Made by a program: the position numbers and the translations under genes
Part shown: positions 32,273 to 40,530 of the stretch, one piece after another
How the letters are laid out: each line of letters starts with the position of its first letter
How positions within the stretch are numbered: position 1 is the first letter of the stretch
Origin: an uncultured Saprospirales bacterium
GTDB lineage: Bacteria > Bacteroidota > Bacteroidia > Chitinophagales > Saprospiraceae
Direction: 5' to 3'
Assembly: GCA_937926355.1 (NCBI GenBank)
Contig: CALAZP010000137.1
Location: forward strand, 1-40,683
Length of the DNA stretch: 40,683 nucleotides
Notes under the pieces: generated by a model
Told to the model about the DNA's origin: nothing
Databases searched by the model: none
What the model saw: the letters and a program-made list of their open reading frames with translations, nothing else

Positions 32273-33279
32273 TGATTGATGATTTCAATGACTTGATTAA
32301 TATCACTATCATTCAGATTTAAGTGGGTGACCATCCTAATGGTTTGAGGACCAAAAGCTATCGTTTGAAGACCTCTACTTTCCATTTTTTGAACCCATTC
32401 ACTAGCTGGAATTCCTGCTCCCAAATCAAAAATGACAATATTAGATTCTACAGGACGTACTTCCTCTACCCAAGTTTGCCGCTTTAATTCCTCACCAATT
32501 GATCTTGCTCTAGCATTATCTTCTTTTAACTTTGGCAAATGATGGTCTAATGCATAGATTCCAGCTGCTGCAAGATACCCTACTTGCCTCATTCCACCAC
32601 CTAACACCTTCCTAAACCTCCTCGCTTGTCGAATAAAATCAGCAGAACCTAATAAAACGGAACCTATTGGTGCCCCTAGCCCTTTTGATAAACAAATTGA
32701 GATAGAATCAAAACACTCCCCTACCTGCTCAGTGGTTTCCCCCGTTTCCACCAATGCGTTAAAAAGTCTGGCCCCGTCTAAATGAAGTTTTAATCCTCTT
32801 TTCTTGCATAATTCTTTAATCGGCATGATTTCTGGTAATCTATAAATACTACCTCCACCTTTATTACAAGTATTTTCAAGAACTACCAAACTAGTTTGAG
32901 GGAGCCAATCAAAATCAGGTTTAATAGCATGCTCAATTTGATCTGCAGTAATTTTTCCGTTTTTACCAGGAAGCAGATTCACGCTTATCCCAGATAAAAA
33001 ACCATAGCCAGCACTTTCATATTGGTAAATATGCGAATTGATATTGCAAATTACCTCATCCAAAGGCTGCGTATGTACTTTAATAGCAATTTGATTCGTC
33101 ATAGTTCCCGATGGACAAAAAACACCAGCTTCTTTACCAAACATCCTAGCCAACTTATGTTCCAGTTTAATAACAGTAGGATCTTGTCCAAAAACATCAT
33201 CCCCTACTGGTGCAGACCATATCGCTTCTAACATAGCTGGGGTAGGAGTAGTAAGGGTATCACTAACCAAATTAATCAT
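32266..33279 (-). CDS. ltaE: Low-specificity L-threonine aldolase
   Basis: A PLP-dependent fold-I aldolase that cleaves L-threonine/allo-threonine to glycine and acetaldehyde. Key parts are NLVSDTLTTPTPAMLEAIWSAPVGDDVFGQDP at the N-terminus, GKEAGVFCPSGTMTNQIAI, ENTCNKGGGSIY, HLDGARLFNA (PLP aspartate) and the PLP lysine in ISICLSKGLGAPIGSVL. The frame is open to 33360, but the family starts at MINLVSD, so the ATG at 33279 is chosen. It overlaps the dapF stop by 8 bases and fits translational coupling. The two genes share no obvious pathway beyond amino acid metabolism. Confidence 0.93.
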   Translation of the reverse strand: MINLVSDTLTTPTPAMLEAIWSAPVGDDVFGQDPTVIKLEHKLARMFGKEAGVFCPSGTMTNQIAIKVHTQPLDEVICNINSHIYQYESAGYGFLSGISVNLLPGKNGKITADQIEHAIKPDFDWLPQTSLVVLENTCNKGGGSIYRLPEIMPIKELCKKRGLKLHLDGARLFNALVETGETTEQVGECFDSISICLSKGLGAPIGSVLLGSADFIRQARRFRKVLGGGMRQVGYLAAAGIYALDHHLPKLKEDNARARSIGEELKRQTWVEEVRPVESNIVIFDLGAGIPASEWVQKMESRGLQTIAFGPQTIRMVTHLNLNDSDINQVIEIINHY

Positions 33280-34108
33280 TAACTCTATTTTTATAAGATT
33301 GATAATCAATAGGAACTTCCCAAGAGATGGTTCCCTCAAAAACAAATTGAGCTGGACCAATTAACCAAATATCCTCAAAAACCCCTAGGCTGATTTGCCT
33401 ATACTTTACGGTCAATTGCCCTCCCATAGCTTGGATTAATGTTTCCCCAACTCCTAATTTTCTCTTCTTAAAGGCTGTGGCCAGACTTACTGCAGAAACA
33501 CCAGTTCCACAAGCCAAGGTCTCCTCTTCAACACCTCGTTCAAAAGTCCTGACCGTGATTTTTCCATCCTTTTCCTCCACAAAATTAATATTTGTTCCAC
33601 CAGGCTGGAAAACTAAATTATTTCTGTATTCTTTACCTTTTTCGTAAACTGGAAAATTCAAAAGATCATTAACCCAAAGTACTAAGTGAGGGGATCCTGT
33701 ATCGAGGAAAATACCATTTAATAGGGGTTCCATCCTGGTTACATCTATCATTTCAAGTGCGACTTCACCATTATTCTGAAATATAGCCTTGTGCAAACCA
33801 TCAGCAGCTTCGAAGACCACTTCATCAGTGGCCATCTGAAGGTATTTAGAAAAAGAAGCTATGCATCTTCCTCCATTTCCACACATACTACCTAACCTTC
33901 CATCTGCATTGTAATAGTCCATGACAAAATCCACCTTTTCTGATGACCTCAATACCATCAATCCATCTGCTCCAATGCCAAAATGCGGATCGCACACCCA
34001 AGCTACCCATTCCTCTTCTAAAACTTTTCCCGAAGGGATGGACCTGCCATCTAAGATGACAAAATTATTTCCAGCACCATGGTATTTATAAAATATTATC
34101 CTTTCCAT
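33272..34108 (-). CDS. dapF: Diaminopimelate epimerase
   Basis: DapF interconverts LL- and meso-diaminopimelate for lysine and peptidoglycan synthesis. The 278-residue chain has YKYHGAGNNFVILDGR near the start and the two catalytic cysteines: Cys76 in MCGNGGRCIASF and Cys200 in ACGTGVSAVSLA. FQPGGTNINFVE and TFERGVEEETLACGTG are typical. Both active-site thiols are present, so the enzyme should work. It is the first gene of a two-gene unit with ltaE, divergent from the HtrA-type protease gene. Confidence 0.97.
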   Translation of the reverse strand: MERIIFYKYHGAGNNFVILDGRSIPSGKVLEEEWVAWVCDPHFGIGADGLMVLRSSEKVDFVMDYYNADGRLGSMCGNGGRCIASFSKYLQMATDEVVFEAADGLHKAIFQNNGEVALEMIDVTRMEPLLNGIFLDTGSPHLVLWVNDLLNFPVYEKGKEYRNNLVFQPGGTNINFVEEKDGKITVRTFERGVEEETLACGTGVSAVSLATAFKKRKLGVGETLIQAMGGQLTVKYRQISLGVFEDIWLIGPAQFVFEGTISWEVPIDYQSYKNRVND

Positions 34109-34133
34109 GGCTATTGGTTGCTAATTACTTCAC

Positions 34134-34325
34134 TTGAATCAACAGCTTTATCAGGAGTTCCAAAGGGAACACCTAAAGAAATATGGCGATAAATCATTAA
34201 TCCTAGCAGAATTAAAATCAGAACAAGGCCGTAAAATGAAAATTTCCATCCCCAGATGTTGCCGCTCGAAGATTCCCTTTGCTCTTTCATTTATTTGGTA
34301 CTTTATACAATTAGTCCTATATTGA
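34134..34325 (+). CDS. Short uncertain ORF, possible frameshifted small gene
   Basis: A 63-codon frame starting at TTG fills most of the 240-base gap between dapF and the HtrA-type protease. The first 38 residues (NQQLYQEFQREHLKKYGDKS, then LILAELKSEQGRKMKISI) look like a normal soluble helical protein. The rest of the frame is Cys/aromatic-rich and unlike the start. Shifting frame near 34245 gives a continuation (FHPQMLPLEDSLCSFIYLV) to a TAA just before 34341. It may be a small real protein, a frameshifted gene or chance. No family is recognised. Confidence 0.3.
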   Translation: MNQQLYQEFQREHLKKYGDKSLILAELKSEQGRKMKISIPRCCRSKIPFALSFIWYFIQLVLY

Positions 34326-34347
34326 ATAGAGTCGAAAATTAATCATT

Positions 34348-35769
34348 TTGAAGCGGATCGTCAGTATAATTATTATAAGTTCTGTAGTTTCATCAGTATT
34401 GACCGTGCTGATTTATCATCATTATATACCACCTGCTCAGGTCGTTATTCGGGAATCAATCAGCACCTCTATACCCGCTCAATACCAGCATCACAATCTT
34501 TCTTTCAAAAGTGCTGAAGATTTCAAAGAAGCAGCTAAAAAAATAACCCCGGCAGTAGTTAATGTTCGGGCGATTAAAGAGGTTACAGCTAATAATCGAT
34601 GGAATCGAAATCGAAAAATGGGTGCAACTGGTTCAGGCGTAATCGTCTCACCTGATGGATATATCGTGACCAATAGACATGTGGTATTGGGTACAGATCA
34701 GCTGGAGATCACCCTTGCCAATAAGAGAACATATGAAGGTGCAATCATTGGAATGGATAAGACTACTGATTTAGCTTTGATTAAAATCGATGAAGAGAAC
34801 CTACCCATTGCTCTTTTCGGAAATTCAGACCTAGCGGGTATTGGTGAATGGGTGTTGGCTGTGGGAAATCCCTTTAATTTGGAATCTACAGTAACAGCAG
34901 GTATCATTAGTGCCAAAGGCAGAAGTATTGATATTCTTGAAGGACAAGATCGTATTGAATCTTTTATCCAAACCGATGCAGCGGTGAATCCTGGGAATAG
35001 TGGAGGGGCATTGGTTAATGCAACTGGAGAACTCATCGGAATCAATACAGCTATTATTACCCAGTCCGGTCGTTATGAAGGTTATTCTTTTGCTATTCCC
35101 TCCAACTTAGTTGCCAAAGTTATTGCTGATCTCACCGAATACGGTATTGTTCAAAGGGGTTTGTTGGGAGTTTTTATTGATGAAATCACCCCAAAGGAAG
35201 CGGATGAACTACGCCTGAAAGAGGTAGCTGGAGTACTGATTACTCAAGTGGGATCAGGTAGCGGAGCTGATGATGCGGGATTGAAAAAAAATGATGTCAT
35301 TATTAGTATTAATGGAATATTGACCCCCTCTTTACCCAAAATGCAAGAACAAATAGGAAGACTGAGGCCAGGTAATCAAGTAATGGTAGGTTATTATAGA
35401 GATGGGCAATTGGATTCTGCACAAGTAATACTGAAAAATAAAAGTAATACCACCACCTTAATCAATGCCATTGACGACCGACTCCTAATGGATATAGGCT
35501 TTGAAATCAGAGAATTGACTCCTATTGAAAAAAAGAGATTAAAAACATCTGGAGTTCGCGTTCATTCCATTTACAGAAATAGTTTAATCGATCAAACCAA
35601 TATGGATCCTGGTTTTATCATCACCAAAATCAATGATAAGCCTATTTCAGACATTGCGACTTTTTTGGATACCCTCAAAAAAATTAATAAAGAAATTGTT
35701 CTAGAGGGAATTTACGAAGGATTTGAAAAGTCCTATTTTTATAATTTCAATATGGAGAATAGTCTATAA
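34348..35769 (+). CDS. HtrA/DegP-type serine protease with PDZ domains
   Basis: A periplasmic, membrane-anchored or secreted S1C protease of 473 residues. The N-terminal hydrophobic segment (3-24) is an uncleaved anchor or signal. The trypsin-like domain has the catalytic triad: His111 in TNRHVV, Asp141 in TTDLALIKI and Ser218 in NPGNSGGALVN. Two PDZ-like domains follow (about 265-355, with GLLGVFIDEITPKEADEL and GLKKNDVIISINGI; and about 370-460, with GFIITKINDKPISDIATFLDTL). Such enzymes degrade or refold misfolded envelope proteins. The start codon is TTG at 34348, since no ATG precedes the hydrophobic segment in frame. Confidence 0.94.
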   Translation: MKRIVSIIIISSVVSSVLTVLIYHHYIPPAQVVIRESISTSIPAQYQHHNLSFKSAEDFKEAAKKITPAVVNVRAIKEVTANNRWNRNRKMGATGSGVIVSPDGYIVTNRHVVLGTDQLEITLANKRTYEGAIIGMDKTTDLALIKIDEENLPIALFGNSDLAGIGEWVLAVGNPFNLESTVTAGIISAKGRSIDILEGQDRIESFIQTDAAVNPGNSGGALVNATGELIGINTAIITQSGRYEGYSFAIPSNLVAKVIADLTEYGIVQRGLLGVFIDEITPKEADELRLKEVAGVLITQVGSGSGADDAGLKKNDVIISINGILTPSLPKMQEQIGRLRPGNQVMVGYYRDGQLDSAQVILKNKSNTTTLINAIDDRLLMDIGFEIRELTPIEKKRLKTSGVRVHSIYRNSLIDQTNMDPGFIITKINDKPISDIATFLDTLKKINKEIVLEGIYEGFEKSYFYNFNMENSL

Positions 35770-35798
35770 GTATTACCCTTACGAAAAACCACTACACA

Positions 35799-36956
35799 TT
35801 GAAAATCATTGCAAAAACCTTTGCGGGTCTCGAAGAAGTGCTTGCAAAAGAAATTGAAAATATAGGCGGTCAGCAGATTGAAGTCATAAAAAGGGCTGTC
35901 AAATATGAAGGTAGTCTAGAATTACTATACCAGTCTAACTATTTGCTGAGATCGGCATTGAGAGTCCTAGTTCCTTTTGCAGCATTTGAAATTACTCACC
36001 CAAAAGCATTATACCAGAATTCCTATGATTTTAATTGGAACACTTATCTAAATCCTTCTATGACATTCGCTATTGATGCTGCCATCAATTCAGACCTTTT
36101 TCGACATTCCAATTATCCAGCACTAATGCTTAAAGATGCCATCGCAGACCGCATAAGAAAGGATAAAGGAATTAGGCCCTCCGTCAATACTCAAAATCCA
36201 GATGTTAAAGTCAACCTCCATATTTTCAAAAATAAAGTTACCCTTTCCCTAGACAGCTCCGGAAATTCTCTTCATAAAAGAGGATATCGCAATTTGACTG
36301 TAGCTGCACCAATCAATGAGGTTTTGGCGGCTGGAATGATTCTAATCAGTGGTTGGGATGGGCAATTACCTTTTTTGGATCCCATGTGCGGATCAGGGAC
36401 ATTGGTTATAGAAGCTGCTTCTTTAGCATTGAACCGCCCCCCTTTATACTTGCGCCCATCTTTTGGATTTATGCAATGGAAAGATTTTGATACCTCCTTG
36501 TGGGAAAAAGTGCTAAAGGAAAATAACGAAAAAATAAAGGCTACCTCCCACTTTGATATCATTGGCAGAGACATCAACAATAAAGGGGTTAGCGCCGCCG
36601 GCAAAAATTGTTTAGCCGCAGAATTGTACCAAAATATTATCATAGAAAAAGGAGATTTTTTTAAAATGCCTAAAATTGCAGACCGAGGAGTCATCATGAC
36701 CAACCCTCCTTATGATGAGAGAATGGAATTAACCGATACCATTAGCTATTACAAAAAAATAGGAGATACCCTCAAGCAAGAATATACCGATTGGAGCGCC
36801 TGGATAATTTCATCAAATCCCGAGGGACTAAAAAATTTAGGATTAAAGCCTTCGGCAAAAAAAACCTTATTCAATGGCCCTTTAGAATGTAAATTTCAGC
36901 GGTTTGATATGTACGCAGGGAGCAAAAAATTTAAGCCAAATCAAAAAGATTATTGA
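35799..36956 (+). CDS. rlmL: RlmL-like 23S rRNA (guanine-N2) methyltransferase with THUMP domain
   Basis: A 385-residue RNA methyltransferase matching the N-terminal half of the E. coli RlmKL fusion, which makes m2G2445 in 23S rRNA. The N-terminal part (about 1-160) is a ferredoxin-like/THUMP RNA-binding module (AKTFAGLEEVLAKEIENIGG, DRIRKDKGIRPSVNTQNPDVKVNLHIF, LSLDSSGNSLHKRGYR). The SAM-binding domain has LPFLDPMCGSGTLVIEAA (motif I) and the catalytic IMTNPPYDERM, which targets the exocyclic N2 of guanine. The start is TTG at 35799, the only one that preserves MKIIAKTF. The RlmK half is encoded separately at 15740-16687. The 3' end overlaps bshB1 by 26 bases. Confidence 0.88.
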   Translation: MKIIAKTFAGLEEVLAKEIENIGGQQIEVIKRAVKYEGSLELLYQSNYLLRSALRVLVPFAAFEITHPKALYQNSYDFNWNTYLNPSMTFAIDAAINSDLFRHSNYPALMLKDAIADRIRKDKGIRPSVNTQNPDVKVNLHIFKNKVTLSLDSSGNSLHKRGYRNLTVAAPINEVLAAGMILISGWDGQLPFLDPMCGSGTLVIEAASLALNRPPLYLRPSFGFMQWKDFDTSLWEKVLKENNEKIKATSHFDIIGRDINNKGVSAAGKNCLAAELYQNIIIEKGDFFKMPKIADRGVIMTNPPYDERMELTDTISYYKKIGDTLKQEYTDWSAWIISSNPEGLKNLGLKPSAKKTLFNGPLECKFQRFDMYAGSKKFKPNQKDY

Positions 36957-37671
36957 CCCCAACTGTGCGGGCTGCATTGAATGCCTCTGCAAATTCAAAG
37001 CCTGCAGAACGCCCATAGTTTCTCGCTTTCGCTACTAAAAAATCCATAAAATCACGGCCTGAAATCGGAGAGTCTAATTCTTGCGCAAATTCAGGGGTGG
37101 TTTCAGCGTTAAATTGAGATTTAAAGGCAGCTACCACTTCCATTTTTTTCTCCATATAACCGCTAATATCCACCACAAAATCAGGAACTAAATTATGGTC
37201 TTGTATGTAGTGATAGACCGCCTCCGGTCTCCATCTGTCTTGTGGAGCACCAGATTCGTCTGCTGTTTCAATTTTTGCCAATCCTGAGTAAAAGCAAGCA
37301 TCTGCCTCTAATTTGGCCGCCCTTCCGTGATCAGGATGCCTATCATCTAACGCATTACACAATACAATACTAGGCTGAGCCTCCCTTATAATAGCTATAA
37401 TTTTCTTCAGATTTTCCTTACTGTAAGTGAAAAAGCCATCTCCAATATCTAAATTTCTTCTCCAATCTATCCCCATCCTGCGAGTAGCTTCTTCAGCTTC
37501 TGCCGCGCGTATTTCAGCTGTTCCCCGAGTACCTAGCTCACCTAATGTCAAATCCAATAAGCCAACCTTTTTGCCTAAATCTATATGTTTAAGCAAGGTC
37601 CCAGAACAAGATAATTCCACATCATCAGGATGAACTCCAATGGCCAATATATCTACTTTAGTAATTCTCAT
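36931..37671 (-). CDS. bshB1: Bacillithiol biosynthesis deacetylase BshB1
   Basis: BshB1 removes the acetyl group from GlcNAc-malate in the second step of bacillithiol synthesis. The 246-residue LmbE-like chain has the metal-binding IGVHPDDVELSCSG (about 12-25), GELGTRGT, the ALDDRHPDHGRAA segment with the second histidine, and the C-terminal YGRSAGFEFAEAF typical of BshB1. This indicates that the organism uses bacillithiol as its low-molecular-weight thiol, as known for many Bacteroidota. Its ATG overlaps the stop of the upstream amidohydrolase gene by one base (TAATG), so the two are translationally coupled. bshA and bshC are not in the window. Confidence 0.95.
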   Translation of the reverse strand: MRITKVDILAIGVHPDDVELSCSGTLLKHIDLGKKVGLLDLTLGELGTRGTAEIRAAEAEEATRRMGIDWRRNLDIGDGFFTYSKENLKKIIAIIREAQPSIVLCNALDDRHPDHGRAAKLEADACFYSGLAKIETADESGAPQDRWRPEAVYHYIQDHNLVPDFVVDISGYMEKKMEVVAAFKSQFNAETTPEFAQELDSPISGRDFMDFLVAKARNYGRSAGFEFAEAFNAARTVGVNNLFDLA

Positions 37672-39374
37672 TAATCTTGTTTTACAAACTTCAAATTCCC
37701 ATTCACATAAGTCCTCAAAACTTTTGTTTCCAATATTTCCTCCTCCTTACAAGTCAATAAATTGTTACTTAAAACTACTAAATCAGCGTATTTCCCTATT
37801 TCAAGGCTGCCTTTTTCTTTTTCTTCGAAAGCAGCGTATGCATTGGCCAAAGTATAGGAATATATAGCTTCCTCTCGAGTCATTGCTTGTTCTGGATAAA
37901 AAGGCTTAGGATTATCCAATCTCTTACGAGTAACCGAAGCATAAAAGCTTGGCAAGGCATCTACCTCTTCTACAGGAGCATCTGTGCCATTAGTGACTAC
38001 TGCCCCCGCATCTAGTAAGGAACGCCATGGATAAGCACCCGTTCTGGCGCGTTCCAAACCCAATCTTTTTTCCACAAAAGGAGCATCCGAAGTACAGTGA
38101 ATAGCTTGCATCGCTGCAATAACCCCTAATTCAGCGAACCTTGGGATATCCTCTACAGAAAGATGTTGAGCATGTTCAATCCGCCACCTCCAGCTTTCTT
38201 TCGGACTCTCTTTCTTAAAGGTAGCTTCATAAATATTTAATACCTCCTGATTGGCTTTATCTCCAATAGCATGAACACATAACTGCAATTGATGGTCAGC
38301 TGCCAGATCGGCAATTTGTTCTACCTCTGAAATCGGAGTAGTATTTTGACCCACAAAATCAGGTCGATCTTCATAGGGTTCCAGAAGCCAAGCCCCAAAT
38401 GCTCCTAGCGCACCATCCAAATCTGCTTTTATGGCTCTACAAGTAAAAAACCCTCCACCAGCGTTGATGATCGGAAGTTGGTTAATCTGAGTTTTTAACT
38501 CTTCATAAGGCCTCCTTACCATGGCCCAAAGTTTGATATCTAATTCTCCATTCTCTGCCATATCCTTATATCGCTGAATTTCTTCAAAACTAGATCCAGC
38601 ATCCTGAAAAGAAGTAATGCCTCTTTCTAAACAAGCTTGTTGAGCCAGTTCAATTCCTTTCTTCCATTGAGCTGTTAAATCCTCTAGAGATAGGGAAGAA
38701 AGGTACTCGTTATAAGCTTGGGTGATCAATCCTTGAGCTCTTTCTTCAAAAATCCCTATGGCTTGGCCCTGTGCATCTCTTACAATTTTCCCACCTGCAG
38801 GATTAGGTGTCTCTTTGGAAATACCTGCTAGTTCCATTGCTTTAGCATTGGCAAAAAGTCCATGACCACTAGCGTGTTTCAATAACACAGGATGGTCCGG
38901 GGTCAATGCACTTAAATCGTTGTGAAAGGGATAACCCTGAATATTTCTATCTGGAGAAGTAACCCATTTTTCTTGGTGCCACCCTCTTCCAATAATCCAT
39001 TCCCCAGGCTCCATGGTTTTCGCTTTTTCTGCCACTGCCCCGATAATATCGTCCCAGGATTGAGCATGAAGAAAATTCAAATTCATCAAACTACTTCCCA
39101 ATCCACTAAAATGCCCATGACCTTCAATAAAACCAGGCATAACAAAAGCGCCTTCCAAATCCTCCACTACTGTTTGATCACCAGCCAATGCTAGCACTTC
39201 GGTAATATTTCCAATAGCTAGAATTTTTCCATCTTGAATCGCTATAGCTTCTGCCATTTCTAGGTCCCGATCCAGCGTATAAATTTGAGCGTTGGTTAAT
39301 ATTAAATCTGCAATGAGTTTATCATTGTTACATCCAAGTAAAAATAATAAACCTAATAATCCTGCTATTCGCAT
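37671..39374 (-). CDS. Amidohydrolase lipoprotein (YtcJ-like metal-dependent hydrolase)
   Basis: A 567-residue amidohydrolase-superfamily enzyme of the YtcJ/Amidohydro_3 type. The N-terminus (MRIAGLLGLLFLLGCNND) has a lipobox LLGC, so the protein is probably a lipoprotein outside the cytoplasmic membrane. The metal site is visible in VMPGFIEGHGHFSGLG (HxH), CVHAIGDKANQEVL and RIEHAQHLSVEDIPRF, and the late acid in TNGTDAPVEEVDALP. DLVVLSNNLLT closes the beta domain near the C-terminus. The substrate is unknown; YtcJ-like enzymes act on amides or cyclic amides. It is followed, with a one-base overlap, by bshB1, but a cytoplasmic bacillithiol role would not fit an exported enzyme. Confidence 0.9.
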   Translation of the reverse strand: MRIAGLLGLLFLLGCNNDKLIADLILTNAQIYTLDRDLEMAEAIAIQDGKILAIGNITEVLALAGDQTVVEDLEGAFVMPGFIEGHGHFSGLGSSLMNLNFLHAQSWDDIIGAVAEKAKTMEPGEWIIGRGWHQEKWVTSPDRNIQGYPFHNDLSALTPDHPVLLKHASGHGLFANAKAMELAGISKETPNPAGGKIVRDAQGQAIGIFEERAQGLITQAYNEYLSSLSLEDLTAQWKKGIELAQQACLERGITSFQDAGSSFEEIQRYKDMAENGELDIKLWAMVRRPYEELKTQINQLPIINAGGGFFTCRAIKADLDGALGAFGAWLLEPYEDRPDFVGQNTTPISEVEQIADLAADHQLQLCVHAIGDKANQEVLNIYEATFKKESPKESWRWRIEHAQHLSVEDIPRFAELGVIAAMQAIHCTSDAPFVEKRLGLERARTGAYPWRSLLDAGAVVTNGTDAPVEEVDALPSFYASVTRKRLDNPKPFYPEQAMTREEAIYSYTLANAYAAFEEKEKGSLEIGKYADLVVLSNNLLTCKEEEILETKVLRTYVNGNLKFVKQD

Positions 39375-39384
39375 TCCTTATAAT

Positions 39385-39418
39385 TTTGTTGGACGAAAGA
39401 TAGGAATATCTAACTTTG
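39385..39418 (+). promoter_or_regulatory. Candidate promoter for the acetyltransferase gene
   Basis: TTTG (39385-39388), a 22-base spacer and TAACTTTG (39411-39418) match the Bacteroidota promoter consensus. The predicted leader is about 10 bases before the ATG at 39435. Confidence 0.55.
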
Positions 39419-39426
39419 AAGTCAAA
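39395..39426 (-). promoter_or_regulatory. Candidate promoter for the amidohydrolase-bshB1 unit
   Basis: On the minus strand TTTG (39426-39423), a 20-base spacer and TATCTTTC (39402-39395) make a near-consensus TTTG-N20-TAnnTTTG promoter, with one mismatch in the last base. It overlaps the divergent promoter of the acetyltransferase gene. Confidence 0.45.
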
Positions 39427-39434
39427 TTAAGTTT

Positions 39435-39878
39435 ATGGAGATAAAGATTAGAATGGCCACTCTCAATGATATGGAAGCCGTCCACCAATTGGTCAATGAG
39501 TTAGCTATTTACGAAAAAGAACCTGAAGCCTTCGTAGCTCCATTAAGTGCCTATCAAGAGGATTTCAAAAATGGAATATTTGAGGTTCAGGTAGCAGAAA
39601 CAGCTGGAAAGATTGTGGGCATGGTATTTTACTATATGGCTTATTCCACGTGGAAAGGAAAAATGCTATACCTGGAAGACTTTGTAGTTGCCGAAGAATA
39701 TAGAGGCAAAGGAGTAGGACAAATGCTATTTGATCAATTTCTTCAAATTGCCCGAGAAAAAAAATGTGTCATGGTCAAATGGCAGGTCTTAGATTGGAAC
39801 GAACCCGCCATTAATTTCTATGAGAAAAATAGAGCTACCATTGAAAAAGGCTGGTATAATGTAAAAATAATCTTCTAA
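39435..39878 (+). CDS. GNAT family N-acetyltransferase (SSAT-like)
   Basis: A 147-residue GNAT acetyltransferase that uses acetyl-CoA to acetylate an amine. The chain resembles the spermidine/spermine or thialysine acetyltransferase group (SAT1/SAT2-like): IRMATLNDMEAVHQLVNELAIYEKEPE, YYMAYSTWKGKMLYLEDFVV, the CoA pyrophosphate loop EYRGKGVGQMLF and the C-terminal DWNEPAINFYEKNRA. A small amine such as a polyamine is a plausible substrate and would fit a strain with arginine decarboxylase, but is unproven. It has a good promoter and ends with a 4-base overlap (CTAA) with pdxH. Confidence 0.88.
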   Translation: MEIKIRMATLNDMEAVHQLVNELAIYEKEPEAFVAPLSAYQEDFKNGIFEVQVAETAGKIVGMVFYYMAYSTWKGKMLYLEDFVVAEEYRGKGVGQMLFDQFLQIAREKKCVMVKWQVLDWNEPAINFYEKNRATIEKGWYNVKIIF

Positions 39879-40519
39879 GGTGCCAACCTCCGTTTTTCCC
39901 AAATCCCTTCCTGATTCAAAATATAGTTAATTCTATCGTGCAAACGACTTCTTCTACCTTGCCAAAATTCTACTCTTTTAGGTTCGACCAAATATCCTCC
40001 CCAATGGTTAGGCATGGGAATATCATCCTCCGGTCCATATTTTTGATTTAATTCCATAAAGGCCTCTTCTAATGAAGCTCTGTCGATTGGAGTACTTTGA
40101 GGCGAAGCAACTGCTCCAATTTGACTTCCACGAGGCCTGGTTTTAAAATAATTCTTAGAAGTTTGGGGGTCCACCTTAGATACTAATCCCTCGATTCTCA
40201 CCTGTCTTTGTATCCCTAACCACAAAAAGACCAATGCCACATTTGGATTTTTATCCATTGAAAGTCCCTTCTCACTAAGGTAATTGGAATAAAAAACAAA
40301 ACCCTTTGGTTCTATTGCCTTTAATAAAACTACCCGGGCAGAAGGAAATCCATCCGGATTAATAGTAGCCAATGTCATGGCATTGGGTTCTGGCATTTCA
40401 GCCTTTATAGCATCTTCTAACCAGACCTCAAACTGTACCAAAGGATTGGCATCAGCATCCTCCAAATTGAAGGGTGCTGATGAGTATTCTTTCCTTAAAT
40501 CCTGTATATTCTTAAGCAT
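39875..40519 (-). CDS. pdxH: Pyridoxamine 5'-phosphate oxidase
   Basis: PdxH is an FMN-dependent oxidase that converts pyridoxine or pyridoxamine phosphate to PLP. The 214-residue chain starts at MLKNIQDLRKEYSSAPF (ATG at 40519), which matches the normal family length. Typical segments are NAMTLATINPDGFPSARVVLLKAIEPKGFVFYSNY, the phosphate/FMN site KNYFKTRPRGSQIGAVASPQS, and the C-terminal signature EFWQGRRSRLHDRINYI. The frame remains open to 40645, but that upstream part overlaps an RND-transporter gene in another frame and is not protein-like. The gene lies 11 bases after the efflux gene stop. Confidence 0.96.
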   Translation of the reverse strand: MLKNIQDLRKEYSSAPFNLEDADANPLVQFEVWLEDAIKAEMPEPNAMTLATINPDGFPSARVVLLKAIEPKGFVFYSNYLSEKGLSMDKNPNVALVFLWLGIQRQVRIEGLVSKVDPQTSKNYFKTRPRGSQIGAVASPQSTPIDRASLEEAFMELNQKYGPEDDIPMPNHWGGYLVEPKRVEFWQGRRSRLHDRINYILNQEGIWEKRRLAP

Positions 40520-40530
40520 CCTACCTTTAT

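Noticed and set aside
33280..33360. Upstream extension of the threonine aldolase to 33360
   Set aside because: The added 27 residues lie inside the dapF coding region and have no family similarity. The ATG at 33279 matches the conserved N-terminus.
36272..36703. 143-codon minus-strand frame inside rlmL
   Set aside because: It lies wholly antisense to a conserved methyltransferase and shows no recognisable motif.
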